64,000 bases of DNA, taken from the NCBI GenBank assembly GCA_963801985.1, contig CAWDGV010000012.1, positions 186,001 through 250,000 of the forward strand. Reading direction: 5' to 3'. Position 1 is the first letter of the stretch; each line of letters starts with the position of its first letter. Source of the DNA: JABDQZ01 sp963801985. GTDB taxonomy: Bacteria; Pseudomonadota; Gammaproteobacteria; Chromatiales; Chromatiaceae. This document shows, one piece after another, positions 16,816-26,071 of this stretch. Below the pieces are notes generated by a model. The model was not told the DNA's origin. It saw only the letters and a program-made list of their open reading frames with translations, and made no database searches. The position numbers were made by a program, and so were the translations under genes.

Positions 16816-17427
16816 CTAACTTATAATTTCGATGTTTGTGTTAATTACGCATCGATTATTTTTTGTAGGCTGGGTGCCAGTATGCCAATAAAATCCATCA
16901 AAAATAACTAACCTACCTTGCTTTGGTGTAACCCTTACCTTTTCTGTTAATTCGTTAAGTTCAGGTCTTTTATTTTTTTCCGGACTGTACATGTTTTCAA
17001 ATATCACGGTATCTCCGTCTGAATCACAAACGTAATATAGAAATACAATATGTTTAAAATCCACATCGATATGATGTGAATCATACTCTCCACCATTAAC
17101 ACCTCTAAGGGGCACTTGTAAAAAAGCTCTGGATTTTATAACTGAATATTTAGCTATGGAGTTTGTTTTTTCTTTTAATTTGTTTAGACCATTTTTCCAA
17201 AGATACTGGAGCATATTGCCATGATGTTTTTCTTCTTCAGGATTGAACTTTCCATCAAAAACAAAACTATGATTAAGTCCGGGTCGTTTTATTTCGGCCT
17301 CTTGACTAGTGACATCAGGTACATAAAACCAAGGAAACCGATCACCAAGTAATTTCTGTTTTATTGCTTCCTGAGATTCCTCAGGTATCAAGTCATCAAC
17401 GACCCATACTTTTTTTTCCCAATTCAT
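16816..17427 (-). CDS. 2-oxoglutarate/Fe(II)-dependent oxygenase
   Basis: 203 residues from ATG 17427 (MNWEKKVWVVDDLIP); an alternative ATG at 17442 adds five residues. The jelly-roll metal triad is visible: HxD in 'YDSHHIDVDFKHIVFLYYV' and the distal His in 'FDGFYWHTGTQP', followed by the 2-oxoglutarate-binding Arg in 'NNRCVIN'. This is the prolyl-4-hydroxylase-like subgroup often found in phages and marine bacteria; the substrate is not predictable. It is a single gene with no signal peptide, in an AT-rich region beside the IS1182 remnant. Confidence 0.8.
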   Translation of the reverse strand: MNWEKKVWVVDDLIPEESQEAIKQKLLGDRFPWFYVPDVTSQEAEIKRPGLNHSFVFDGKFNPEEEKHHGNMLQYLWKNGLNKLKEKTNSIAKYSVIKSRAFLQVPLRGVNGGEYDSHHIDVDFKHIVFLYYVCDSDGDTVIFENMYSPEKNKRPELNELTEKVRVTPKQGRLVIFDGFYWHTGTQPTKNNRCVINTNIEIIS

Positions 17428-17792
17428 ATCGACTACCTTCAAACCGCATTTCTAAAATTGTAAGTGTAAGTTATATCTATGATATCTCGCGACAAGGATT
17501 TTTTCGATGAGGCTTATTTAGCCAACGACCGTAATTAACAAGTTACTGTGGCTTTGCGTATTTAATGACTGACGGCTTTTATAGAGCAGTTGCCTGTCAG
17601 AATTTCCAGATGACCCAAAAAATAATTTCAGCTTTGTATATACACTCAGATTCAGCGCTGACTGACTGCTTTCCAGTTCTATCTTTGACCTTCTCCCTTG
17701 AAATTCCCCGTTTCCCATCACAAGCTGACGCTGACTGCTATTTTTCCACCGCAGCTATCCTAAGGCTATGCCTCATCCTCAAATGTCCCAGA

Positions 17793-17995
17793 GAAAATAA
17801 AAAGCCCCCAACAGAATGAACTGAAGGAGGCTAAAACAACACTTAAGAGAACTAAAAGGGAGGGGAAGTTCTATAAGTACAAGGTTAGATGGGGGTAGAC
17901 CTGGGAAAGTTCAAGGGGCCATATAGCAAACAGCCCTGCGAGTAATCAGCTCAACAGGGCCTACCGTGTGTCGGTGGTTTATCCGCTAATGGAAG
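17793..17995 (-). ncRNA. Candidate small RNA, copy R4
   Basis: Minus-strand order of stems as in R1 and R3. First GCCCTG/CAGGGC (17933-17960), then AGAACT/AGTTCT with loop TCCCCTCCCTTTT and flanking CTTA/TAAG, then AGCCTCC with GGGGGCT in place of GGAGGCT (one mismatched pair), followed by TTTTTATTTTC. A -10-like TATAAA sits at 18002-18007. No FNR-like box is seen here, unlike R1 and R3. R4 ends about 535 bp left of junction B, much as R1 ends about 575 bp left of junction A. Confidence 0.5.
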
Positions 17996-18212
17996 CGGTT
18001 ATTTATAAGTGTAGTAGGGAAATGCGGTGTTGCAAGGTGTGATGCTATTTCAGCGAGTCTCCCAGACTGCTATTTTCTGCCCAAATTTCCACCAGGGTAT
18101 CACCGAGGTAATGGGGCAGGGATAAATGCCCCAGAGACGGCCACTCTGGGCCAGAGACGGCGAGAGCCGATGTTAGGCAGGGGGATTTTGGTCGACCCAC
18201 CGAGACAGCTTT

Positions 18213-18385
18213 TCAAATGCCCTATATCCAAGTTCCCAAAGGGGATATTCCAATGGATAGGCCAACGGACTATCAATCCATTGTCCCCGGGCGAAAAAAA
18301 AGGCCTCACGCAAAAACTTACGCAAGGCCTTGTTTTATATGGCTCCCCGACCTGGGCTCGAACCAGGGACAAACGGATTAACAGT
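18213..18385 (-). repeat. tRNA-Asn 3' half plus terminator, copy B (island junction)
   Basis: 18340-18385 is identical over 46 nt to the 3' end of the intact tRNA-Asn at 31798-31843, and the left flank (terminator, 'CAACGGACTATCAATCCATTG') is nearly identical to 31674-31797. The match stops in the anticodon loop. It is the left boundary of unit 3 and younger than copy A, judging by identity. Confidence 0.8.
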
Positions 18386-18525
18386 AGCATGAACAAAATT
18401 CCCAAGCTGAAGAAGTGCAAGGGTTTTTCCAAATCATAAATTCCCCAAGCGAACCTTTCCGAAACTCGATTGGCGAACTTTCTGGGCTGTCTTATATGGA
18501 AAATTTAATGGAATCATCCAAGTAG
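18386..18525. repeat. Island left-end repeat, copy 3
   Basis: Resembles 2861-2997 (for example 'AAGCGAACCTTTCCGAAACTC', 'TGGCGAACTT'). 18526-18887 shows no gene; it is rich in 'GGCGAACTT/GGCGAGCTT' tandem-like words. Confidence 0.55.
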
Positions 18526-18887
18526 AAGATTGCTCGGAGCGAACTTGGCGGATTTTGAGGCGAAAACTGGCGAGCTTTTTCGAACTTGGTAGAGGAGGGG
18601 GACTCAGAATGGAAGACTGGAGGGTCGTTTACAGAGTGGAAGAAACTTTGCTGATCATTAACCGAAAAGTTTTAACTTCCCTGTACTGCAAATTGCTATC
18701 AGTTAGAGGATTTTGGAGTGATTAGCAAGTTAATTTGTTACAGATTGCTTCAAATCAATGCTTTATCAGGAGGATGAGACTATATAAATATATATGTGGA
18801 AATGAATTTCGCACCCTCGTTGGTGGATGATCGGAATTCACGATTTTTTTGAGGTTGTCTTTATTCATAAGCATTATTGAGGAAATA

Positions 18888-19466
18888 ATGGTGAGACAGT
18901 TGAAAAATATTTATTCTGCGTTTTTTCTCATCTTTTCTATTTTTTTGCTACAAAGTTGTAATTCTTTACCGACAAAGCACTATCAAACTTTCCCTGTTTC
19001 ACAACAAACTAGCCCTGAACTGCTAAATAAGACTATTCTGACAGCTTTGGAAAAACTCGGCTATCGAGTCGAGAAAGGCACCGGTGATCCAATAAAGTAT
19101 GTTGGCTTAATGAAAGTGCCTAAGGATATCTGGAATAGGGATTACCGTCTGACAGTCCACAAAACGTCAGGGCAAAATGGTAATAATGCTTTACTCGTAG
19201 AGGCGCAACATTGCGATGGTTGTGTCGTCACCACCGGTGATCAATTGTCACCCGTAAATCGGGTACAGGCATTTACCAGTACATTTTCACATATGCTTAC
19301 CAAACAGACTCAGGATAATTCTTTAAAAATATCTCGTGGTAAACCGAATTTATCAATTTATGAGCAGTATTTTAGCGGTGAGAAAGTCAAACAGCCTGGG
19401 AGACCAATCGAAAAATCAATTCAGCGAAATTCCAGAAGAAAAAGCATTGTCAGAACCTTTAATTAG
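18888..19466 (+). CDS. Lipoprotein, probably N-terminal part of a frameshifted gene
   Basis: 192 residues from ATG 18888 (GAGGAAATA just upstream). The lipoprotein signal ends LLQSC. The mature domain ('LNKTILTALEKLGYRVEKGTGDPIKYVGLM', 'YRLTVHKTS') resembles small alpha/beta lipoprotein domains, with 'HCDGCVVT' containing a Cys pair. The last 25 residues become Arg/Lys/Ser-rich and unlike the rest, while the +1 frame is already coding there, so the natural protein probably continues into the 19336-19872 frame. Confidence 0.55.
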   Translation: MVRQLKNIYSAFFLIFSIFLLQSCNSLPTKHYQTFPVSQQTSPELLNKTILTALEKLGYRVEKGTGDPIKYVGLMKVPKDIWNRDYRLTVHKTSGQNGNNALLVEAQHCDGCVVTTGDQLSPVNRVQAFTSTFSHMLTKQTQDNSLKISRGKPNLSIYEQYFSGEKVKQPGRPIEKSIQRNSRRKSIVRTFN

Positions 19467-19872
19467 TTCAGAAAACGCTAAACAAGCAAATACTGAAAAT
19501 GTGCAACCTATCAAGTTTTCTGATGAGCCAGATAAACCTTCAATAGAAATAGAGTCACTCGTTGTTAAGCCACTGAATGTTCATGCTGCAAGTACATTCG
19601 ATGTTTCATTTGTTTTCATAGTCAGTGACTCAATGAATGACAATACTGATCTTTCTGTGCGGGTCCATTATGAAATTTGGCTTGCTAAAGATCGTCTTTT
19701 TGCCAGTGAAAAAACACGTATCTCCGTATCTAATGGGGACCGGGTAAAACGTGTGGAGCACGTTAGAGCTGGGGCGATTATTGGTGAATATAAAATTCGC
19801 ATAATTGTTGCTTACCAGGATAACGAGGCTATAAAGCAAACTAATTTCAGAATAATAAACGCAGAAAACTGA
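19336..19872 (+). pseudogene. Downstream frame of the same lipoprotein gene
   Basis: An overlapping +1 frame. From about residue 20 it reads as coding ('QFSEIPEEKALSEPLISSEN'), then an Ig-like beta domain ('IEIESLVVKPLNVHAASTFDVSFVFIVSD' to 'NFRIINAEN'). It has no ribosome site or signal of its own. Joined to the upstream frame near 19390-19440 it would give a lipoprotein of about 325 residues with a C-terminal beta-sandwich. Its TGA overlaps the next ATG (19872) as TGATG, typical of coupling. Confidence 0.5.
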
Positions 19873-22800
19873 TGACAAATATCAAGCGATCATATTTATT
19901 CAATTATATTCATGTTTTTCTGTATGGTCTTGATGTCAGCTGTTTCGGTCTTGTTGGCTGAAAATACTCAAGAAATTAAAGGGGAACTACTAAAGGCAGA
20001 GATACTGATAGGTGAAAAATCTTATGAGGAAGCAGTTATCTCTCTTTCAAAGGTAAAAGGTTTTATCGAGTCTTACCATGATGATAATACTGAATTGCCT
20101 CCTGACTATTCGTTGATCGACCAAAGAGCTAATAGAGCACTTGCCCAACTTATAACCGAATCAGAATTTAAATTACAGGAACTGGGATTTGAATTTCGAG
20201 GCAGGCTTTCCTCGTATGGTCTTCAGTATGTGTTTCTAGGTAAAACGGATGTTACAAATGTCAGGCAACATTGGCCGTCATTGCCATTAAACAACCTTCG
20301 CTCATCAACAGGTATCGAGAATATTGAGTTTTTATTAGATAGACAGGATTATTTTGAGGGTAAGGTTAATAATCATGAGTTTGTCATTCTTTCCAAACAA
20401 TCACCTGGAAAAATATCAGATTACTTGCAAGCGGTGCAGGTCAATTCTGATAAAGCCTGTGAAGCTAAGGTATTGGACTCTGCTGTAAATCACAAGCAAC
20501 AAGCAGAATATTCAAGCAGGGAAATCAGTGGCTTAATGGATAAAACAGCTGATTGGGTAAAGATACGATACGGAGGTCAGTACAAGCCTGGTTTGCCTTT
20601 TAGTAAGCTTAATGTGTGGCATCGAAGTCATCTAGGGTCCGAGGTAGGGATCGAAAGCCAACAATTAATCCTAAAAAGTCTCCAACTCGGTTATTCAAAA
20701 GATATGGAGCTTCTGATGAAGCTTAATGCAATAGCGGATAGGGTGAAAAAAGGAACTCATGTCAATGAAAAAATAACCAATTTGGTAGCTCAGCAGAATG
20801 CTTCAATACAAGGACTGATAACATCGTTGAGACTTGCACGGAAGCTCTACCCCCAATCATCTTCAATAGGAAAATACGGTCAAGATCAACTTTTTTTGGC
20901 AAGAAAATACGCTGACGAGATTAAGAATTCATATCAAACCTTTTCAGAGGCATACTTAAAAGAAGGACAGCTGGTAAAAGAAGCAAATCGACTAAAAAAA
21001 ATTGCTGATGTTATCAAGGACGTTCGCAATAGAATCTCCGACATAGGGCTGGTTATCCAACAAACAGACCGTTTTTATGAAGCACTGTTAGATGCTTCTA
21101 AACAGGCACAAAAATCTATCCAGCGCGCTGATGAATGTGTCAGGCAGCTCCAAATCAATATAAACCAAGCTTCAATTACTGGTAATACAAAAATAGTTAC
21201 CCAGAAAAAGGCAATAGCTACAAACAAAGCAGTTATTGAGAAAAAACCTTCTGATACAAACTCAATAAAAAAGAGTAATTCATCTAAACATGTGCAAGTG
21301 CCCACTTCTACTCCAAAAGGTGATGTCTCGGGTGGTATCAGGATAGTCGGAAAGGATGAATTGTTTGTTGGGGAGGAGACGCTTTACAAGGTTGAAGATT
21401 ATGGCGGTAAACCGTTCATGGATGCACGCTGGAATACCCTTAGAAAAAACCTTCGCATGTTTGCGAATGGCAGTGTACTCGCCCTTGAGCCAGGCGAAGC
21501 GATGATCATGGTTCGCAGCGAAGGAATGACGGCTTTTAAAACAATTTTAATTAAGAACAAACCTGGTCCAGTATCAACTCTGGGTGGCTCTATTGACGAT
21601 GCCGCTACCAAAACTGTTGATTCAAGCACTGGTGGCTTTAGCTCAGAGGGTGGTGAGACAGAAATTATAGATAAAAAAGAGAAAAATGTGAGTAACCAAA
21701 TAACAGGACCAATTGATATTGGGGATGGAGGGTTTTCATCAGAAGGAAGCGAAACAGAACCTGTTGCAGATTCGGATAAAGTGATCGCCACCGCGGATGA
21801 TGATAAAAGAACCGGTGAATTTCAGTCCGAAGGAGGTAAAATGGAGTTCATGGGCGTATCACCTGAAGACAGTGATGCCCCAGGTCAAATTGTTATCCAG
21901 GTCGATAATAACGATGTTTTAAATGAGGCAGGGGACTCCACCAGGAGTCGGATAATACTGGTACTGATGATGGTGCCAACTCATCAGCTTTTTCTCCAGA
22001 TCCGATAAATACGGATCCTGTCAGATTATTCGGTGCTGGTGGACAACCTGCGGCATATCATATTTTTGCAGCCTGTTCGCGACTGGGTTGGGCAGCAGGG
22101 CTTTCCCGCTATACGGTAGGAAATGCAGATCAGGATATCGTTGAGCACCTGATGACTGCGGGTGAGCACATTATGTGGGCAAATCGCACCAGTTACCCAC
22201 CTACGCCCGCTTGGCCGGATTGGCAATCGATTCGTAGTAAATACCAGAGGCTGGCAAATGGCCTGGCAAACAATCGAACTTCAATATATCGCAACCAGTT
22301 GGCAAATCGATTGAGGACTTCTTATGAGCCTCTGGCATCACAATTGGATTTGCAGACTGTAAAGGAGGTTTATAAGACAACATCATGTGATGGGCAGTAC
22401 TGCCGGATTGGCTACCAGCTAGCTTATGGGCAGCAGACACTTTCCATTGCTGAAGGGGCTCTGGTAGATGGTAATTTCCCGTTGGCACGCCAAGCTACAC
22501 CGGACGGTAAAAATCATGTTGCTGCTGCGCGAAAAAGTATTGAGAACCTCAAAAAGGTTCATCCAGCAAGCGGAAGATGCGCTGTGTTAGAAGATGTTCG
22601 CCAGAAGCTGTATCAGGCCACAAGGGCTGATGCACCGGGTGATGCCAGACATATTACACAGCAGCTATGGCAAGAAACCTTGCAACGCATTCAGGCGATG
22701 GGTATTCCGGCTTCTTCAGGAGAAGAGTTAGCTGGCACCTTGTATAACGAAAACTCCGGAGTCCGGCATTTAGATCAGAAGCAAATAACTGAAAATAAAC

Positions 22801-23419
22801 TATCTATAGCAGTTAATAGTTTGGATGGTTACTGGAAATTCGTTTGGTCAGATAGTGGGAAGAAAACTAGGTTTCAGGAAAAGGTATTCAGTATTTTGCA
22901 TCCTAGTAATGTCATCTCTCTCCATCATAAAGATGGTGGATATAAGATAAAAAGTTGTAGTTCAGGTATAAAAAAAGCATGGGGTACATTCAGAAAGCAA
23001 AATGAAAGCTATATAGGCAAAGTGTCTAGCTTTTTCATTATTTTGACACAAACCCGACTTCGGCAAAGCTAAATGAGGTCGAGCAGTGTTTAAGTACGTC
23101 AGGATGTAACCCGAAAGGTATAGATAGTGAAGGTTATCTTAAAATTATACTAACACCTCATGATGAAGAAATTTCGGTGATAGTATCCGGTGTCATTTAT
23201 CCATGGAATCGTTTCAAAACTGAAGGGAAGATGGTTAGGATAAACTATAATGGAAGCTGTGGAGGCAATAGTTACGATGAGTGCCTCGCGAAGTATTGTG
23301 GTCAAGAATGTGTGACTTATAATCAAACTAAGGTATTTCTATCCGGTTTTCCGAATCAAAAATGTGAGCAATGTGAAGCCAGTAACCGAGATGCGATAAG
23401 ACAGTGTGTTAAACAGTAA
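19872..23419 (+). pseudogene. Large exported protein gene interrupted by about three frameshifts
   Basis: Frame pieces 19872-19910, 19912-about 21940, about 21930-23040 and about 23040-23419 join into one chain of about 1,180 residues. The first ATG gives 'MTNIKRSYLFNYI' and, after a shift, 'FFCMVLMSAVSVLLAEN', together a good signal peptide. Next come a helical region (residues about 30-430; many Gln/Lys/Glu) and an Ig-like domain ('GGIRIVGKDELFVGEE'). Three repeats follow of G[GE]F[SQ]SEG[GS][EK][TM]E, then a helical domain ('PAAYHIFAACSRLGWAAGL') and a Cys-rich end ('SCGGNSYDECLAKYCGQECV'). It could be surface- or envelope-associated. Decay or sequencing error cannot be told apart here. 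Confidence 0.55.
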
Positions 23420-23444
23420 GCAAAGAAGCTGTATATGAGTTCTA

Positions 23445-24746
23445 GAGCCTGTAAATAATTCTGTGTAACTGCTTTGGTTATACATAGTCAGTTAAACGAT
23501 CTTCGAACTCGATCATAAAACGATTCAGTGCCAGTTTCCAATTTCTGATTGGCATCGTCCATTTTTTTGAAGCCTCCTGTATTGCCAGGTAGACCACTTT
23601 TTTTGCAGAGTCATCTGACGGGAACAGCTTACGTTTTTTGATGACTTTGCGGATCACACTGTTGAGTGATTCGATGGCATTAGTCGTGTAGATGGCCTTG
23701 CGGATATCTTCAGGATAGTTGAACAGCGTGTTCAGATTATCCCAGTTATTGCGCCAGCTGCGGCTGATCTGGGGATATTTATCGTCCCAGCGGTGAGCAA
23801 ACTGATCCAGCGCCAGCAATGCTTCTTCCTCAGTTACAGACTGGTAAATGCGCTTTAAATCGGCCGTGACAGGCTTGTAATCTTTCCAGGGTACATACTT
23901 CACAGAATTGCGTACCATGTGAACGATGCAAAGCTGTATTTGGGTTTGAGGGAAAACAGCCTGTATCGCATCAGGAAAACCCTTCAGGCCATCAACACAG
24001 GCAATCAGAATGTCTTTGACACCACGATTTTGTAGTTCGGTTAAAATACCTAACCAGAACTTGGCACCTTCATTTTCAGACAGCCACATACCCAGCAGTT
24101 CCTTGTGGCCTTCCATATTAATGCCAAGGGCCAGGTAAATGGACTTGTTGATGACCTGCTTGTCCTGGCGGATTTTAACAACGATGCAGTCCAGATAAAC
24201 GATGGGGTAAATCGCATCCAGCGGTCTGGATTGCCATTCTACTACCTGCTCGATGACAGCATTGGTGACTTTGGAAACCAGGCCAGGAGAAACGTCGACA
24301 TCGTACATTTCCTTGAAACTGGCTTCGATCTCGCGTGTGGTCATGCCCTTGGCATACAGGCAATGGATCTTATCATCCATGCCCGTTAACCGACGCTGAT
24401 GCTTTTTGACGATCTGGGGCTCGAATGAACCATCACGGTCACGGGGTACATCAACCTCGAAGCGACCATCTTCACTGATGACGGTCTTGCTGGAATAGCC
24501 ATTTCGGCTGTTGTTGTTCTCAGAAGGCTGATGCTTGTCATAGCCCAGGTGATCATCCAGTTCAGCATTCAGAGCCGCTTCAACGGTAATCTTCTTGAGC
24601 ATGCGGGAAAAATCACTCAGATCTTTCTCGGTCTTGATGGATTTGGCAGCCTCACGTGCAAAGGCTTCCAGCTCTTCTTTCTTCATCTTGCTTATCTCCT
24701 TTATAAAGGTAATGATAAGCAGATACACAAATTAATTTACAGTCTC
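23445..24746 (-). mobile_element. IS256-family insertion sequence
   Basis: About 1.3 kb with imperfect 25-bp terminal inverted repeats beginning GAGCCTGTAAAT and GAGACTGTAAAT, enclosing a full transposase. The 8-9 bp on each side do not match, so no target duplication is visible. It lies 25 bp after the end of the frameshifted gene. Confidence 0.85.
23478..24686 (-). CDS. IS256-family transposase
   Basis: 402 residues from ATG 24686, which follows AAAGGAGAT. DDE residues are in 'YLDCIVVKIR' (Asp), 'ACVDGLKGFPDAI' (Asp) and 'YTTNAIESLNSVIRK' (Glu), with the family's 'CIVHMVRNS' signature between them. The N-terminal 'AALNAELDDHLGY' and 'NSRNGYSSKTV' segments are also diagnostic of the mutator-type group. 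Length is normal, so it is probably functional. The longer frame to 24728 is not needed. Confidence 0.93.
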   Translation of the reverse strand: MKKEELEAFAREAAKSIKTEKDLSDFSRMLKKITVEAALNAELDDHLGYDKHQPSENNNSRNGYSSKTVISEDGRFEVDVPRDRDGSFEPQIVKKHQRRLTGMDDKIHCLYAKGMTTREIEASFKEMYDVDVSPGLVSKVTNAVIEQVVEWQSRPLDAIYPIVYLDCIVVKIRQDKQVINKSIYLALGINMEGHKELLGMWLSENEGAKFWLGILTELQNRGVKDILIACVDGLKGFPDAIQAVFPQTQIQLCIVHMVRNSVKYVPWKDYKPVTADLKRIYQSVTEEEALLALDQFAHRWDDKYPQISRSWRNNWDNLNTLFNYPEDIRKAIYTTNAIESLNSVIRKVIKKRKLFPSDDSAKKVVYLAIQEASKKWTMPIRNWKLALNRFMIEFEDRLTDYV

Positions 24747-24886
24747 CGGCTTTAAGGTCGCCGCTTTGAATATATTACCAACAAAATTGACGGCCGCTTT
24801 TATAGAGTTTCCGCCAGTCGGGTAACACATTCTGATGACGGCTTCTACCGAGTAGCTGCCCTCTATAAATCCCGTCCCAATGACAG

Positions 24887-24955
24887 CTTTCTCATAAGCT
24901 GTCGTTCAAGAGCATTACTCTGGAAGGCAGGTTCAGTTCGAAACAGGACTCTTTT
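24887..24955. repeat. Dispersed repeat S, copy 3 (inverted)
   Basis: Reverse complement matches 14725-14797 and 12850-12925. The gap 24747-25066 otherwise contains a stem at 25041-25056 (CCCCAC/GTGGGG), possibly the terminator of the operon to its right on the minus strand. Confidence 0.55.
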
Positions 24956-25066
24956 CAAAACTCACATTAATGACTCTTAACGGCTATGCAGTCTAGTCGT
25001 AGTGAACGCAGTGACGACTATATTTCTGAATAATAGATTACCCCACTCAAGTGGGGCTCTTCGGAG

Positions 25067-25855
25067 TTAAAAGGCAATGCCAAGACCCAGATACATACCG
25101 CTGGCTTGCATATCCCATACAGTACCACTGTCCTCGTAGTCCCAATCCAAAACGCGATAACCTATCTTGGCAGTATAATCCTCCTTGAACTCCCAGTTTA
25201 CACCGGCAATCAACTGGTATGTCAGGTCAGAGCCACCCGCGCCTACATCTGCATAGCCGACTAGGGACACCTCATCTGAGACTGGATGCAGCACACGCAT
25301 ACCAACCACAGCATCAGTCCAGCTTTCAGAGCCGCTAGCACTCGTCGCAGCACCCGGAAAGACGATACCAGGGGCAGTATTGATTACGACATCAGCATCT
25401 ATATCAATCTTCGTGTAACGTAATCCACCAAGCAGGTCTACTTTGGTTGTATCGTCCTTCAGTCGATAACCAACCGTTCCCTGATATACATACATTTTGG
25501 TAGTCAGTTCCAGTGCTCCATCTACTGTCACTTTTCCGAACAACGGACCGGAAACCGACGTAGAGCCTTCATCTTCCAGTTTGAAATACACAGCTTCCAA
25601 GCCATAGAACCATCGGCCCTTCTGCGCCGTAAACATTCCCATGAAAGCACCTTCCAAATCGTCCCAAATATCGCTGAACGACATATCGATATCGGCGGTT
25701 ACGCCACGGACACCGGCTTTACCATCCAGCCCAGCAGCAAGAAAGTAGGGGGTCACTTCGTATTGCCAGGCATCAGACTCGGCAGCTTGGATGTTATGGG
25801 TAATTCCAACACCCATGAAAATCATGGGTAGGATAAAGGTAGCATGTGTTCTCAC
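25067..25855 (-). CDS. Outer-membrane beta-barrel protein
   Basis: 262 residues from GTG 25855 (AGGAG 9 nt upstream). A signal peptide (MRTHATFILPMIFMGVGITHNIQA) precedes alternating beta strands ('QYEVTPYFLAAGLDGKAGV', 'GRWFYGLEAVYFKLEDEG', 'TAKIGYRVLDWDYE') ending in a terminal Phe (LGLGIAF), the outer-membrane sorting signature. The size suggests an 8-12 strand barrel. It is the last gene of the desulfinase cluster (about 215 bp after the hydratase gene) and could serve as a channel for the pathway substrate, though that is only inference. Confidence 0.8.
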   Translation of the reverse strand: MRTHATFILPMIFMGVGITHNIQAAESDAWQYEVTPYFLAAGLDGKAGVRGVTADIDMSFSDIWDDLEGAFMGMFTAQKGRWFYGLEAVYFKLEDEGSTSVSGPLFGKVTVDGALELTTKMYVYQGTVGYRLKDDTTKVDLLGGLRYTKIDIDADVVINTAPGIVFPGAATSASGSESWTDAVVGMRVLHPVSDEVSLVGYADVGAGGSDLTYQLIAGVNWEFKEDYTAKIGYRVLDWDYEDSGTVWDMQASGMYLGLGIAF

Positions 25856-26071
25856 TTAATATATCTCCTGATGGGTTAAATTGATCGTAAATTCACTGCG
25901 TACTTTCAAGCCAGCTTCGAGTTTTTGTGCGGATGTAATAGCACTTTAATGACTAGTATACTTGACATTATTTGACACTGATTGGATAGATGTTGACAGG
26001 TCTGAAATTCAAAACCATATGACTGAATAGCCATGAGATGACACAAACTTTCGTAGGCGGCAGCTTGTGCA

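Noticed and set aside
2228..18010. R elements as plus-strand riboswitches or leaders
   Set aside because: The T tract follows the terminal stem only on the minus strand, and no plus-strand gene consistently follows the copies.
18100..18439. Short open frames over the second junction
   Set aside because: Same tRNA-derived sequence on both strands; no ribosome site and no independent coding signal.
6240..24955. Integron attC sites
   Set aside because: The repeated small hairpins suggested cassette sites, but paired RYYYAAC/GTTRRRY boxes and an integron integrase are absent, and copies do not follow single genes in one orientation.
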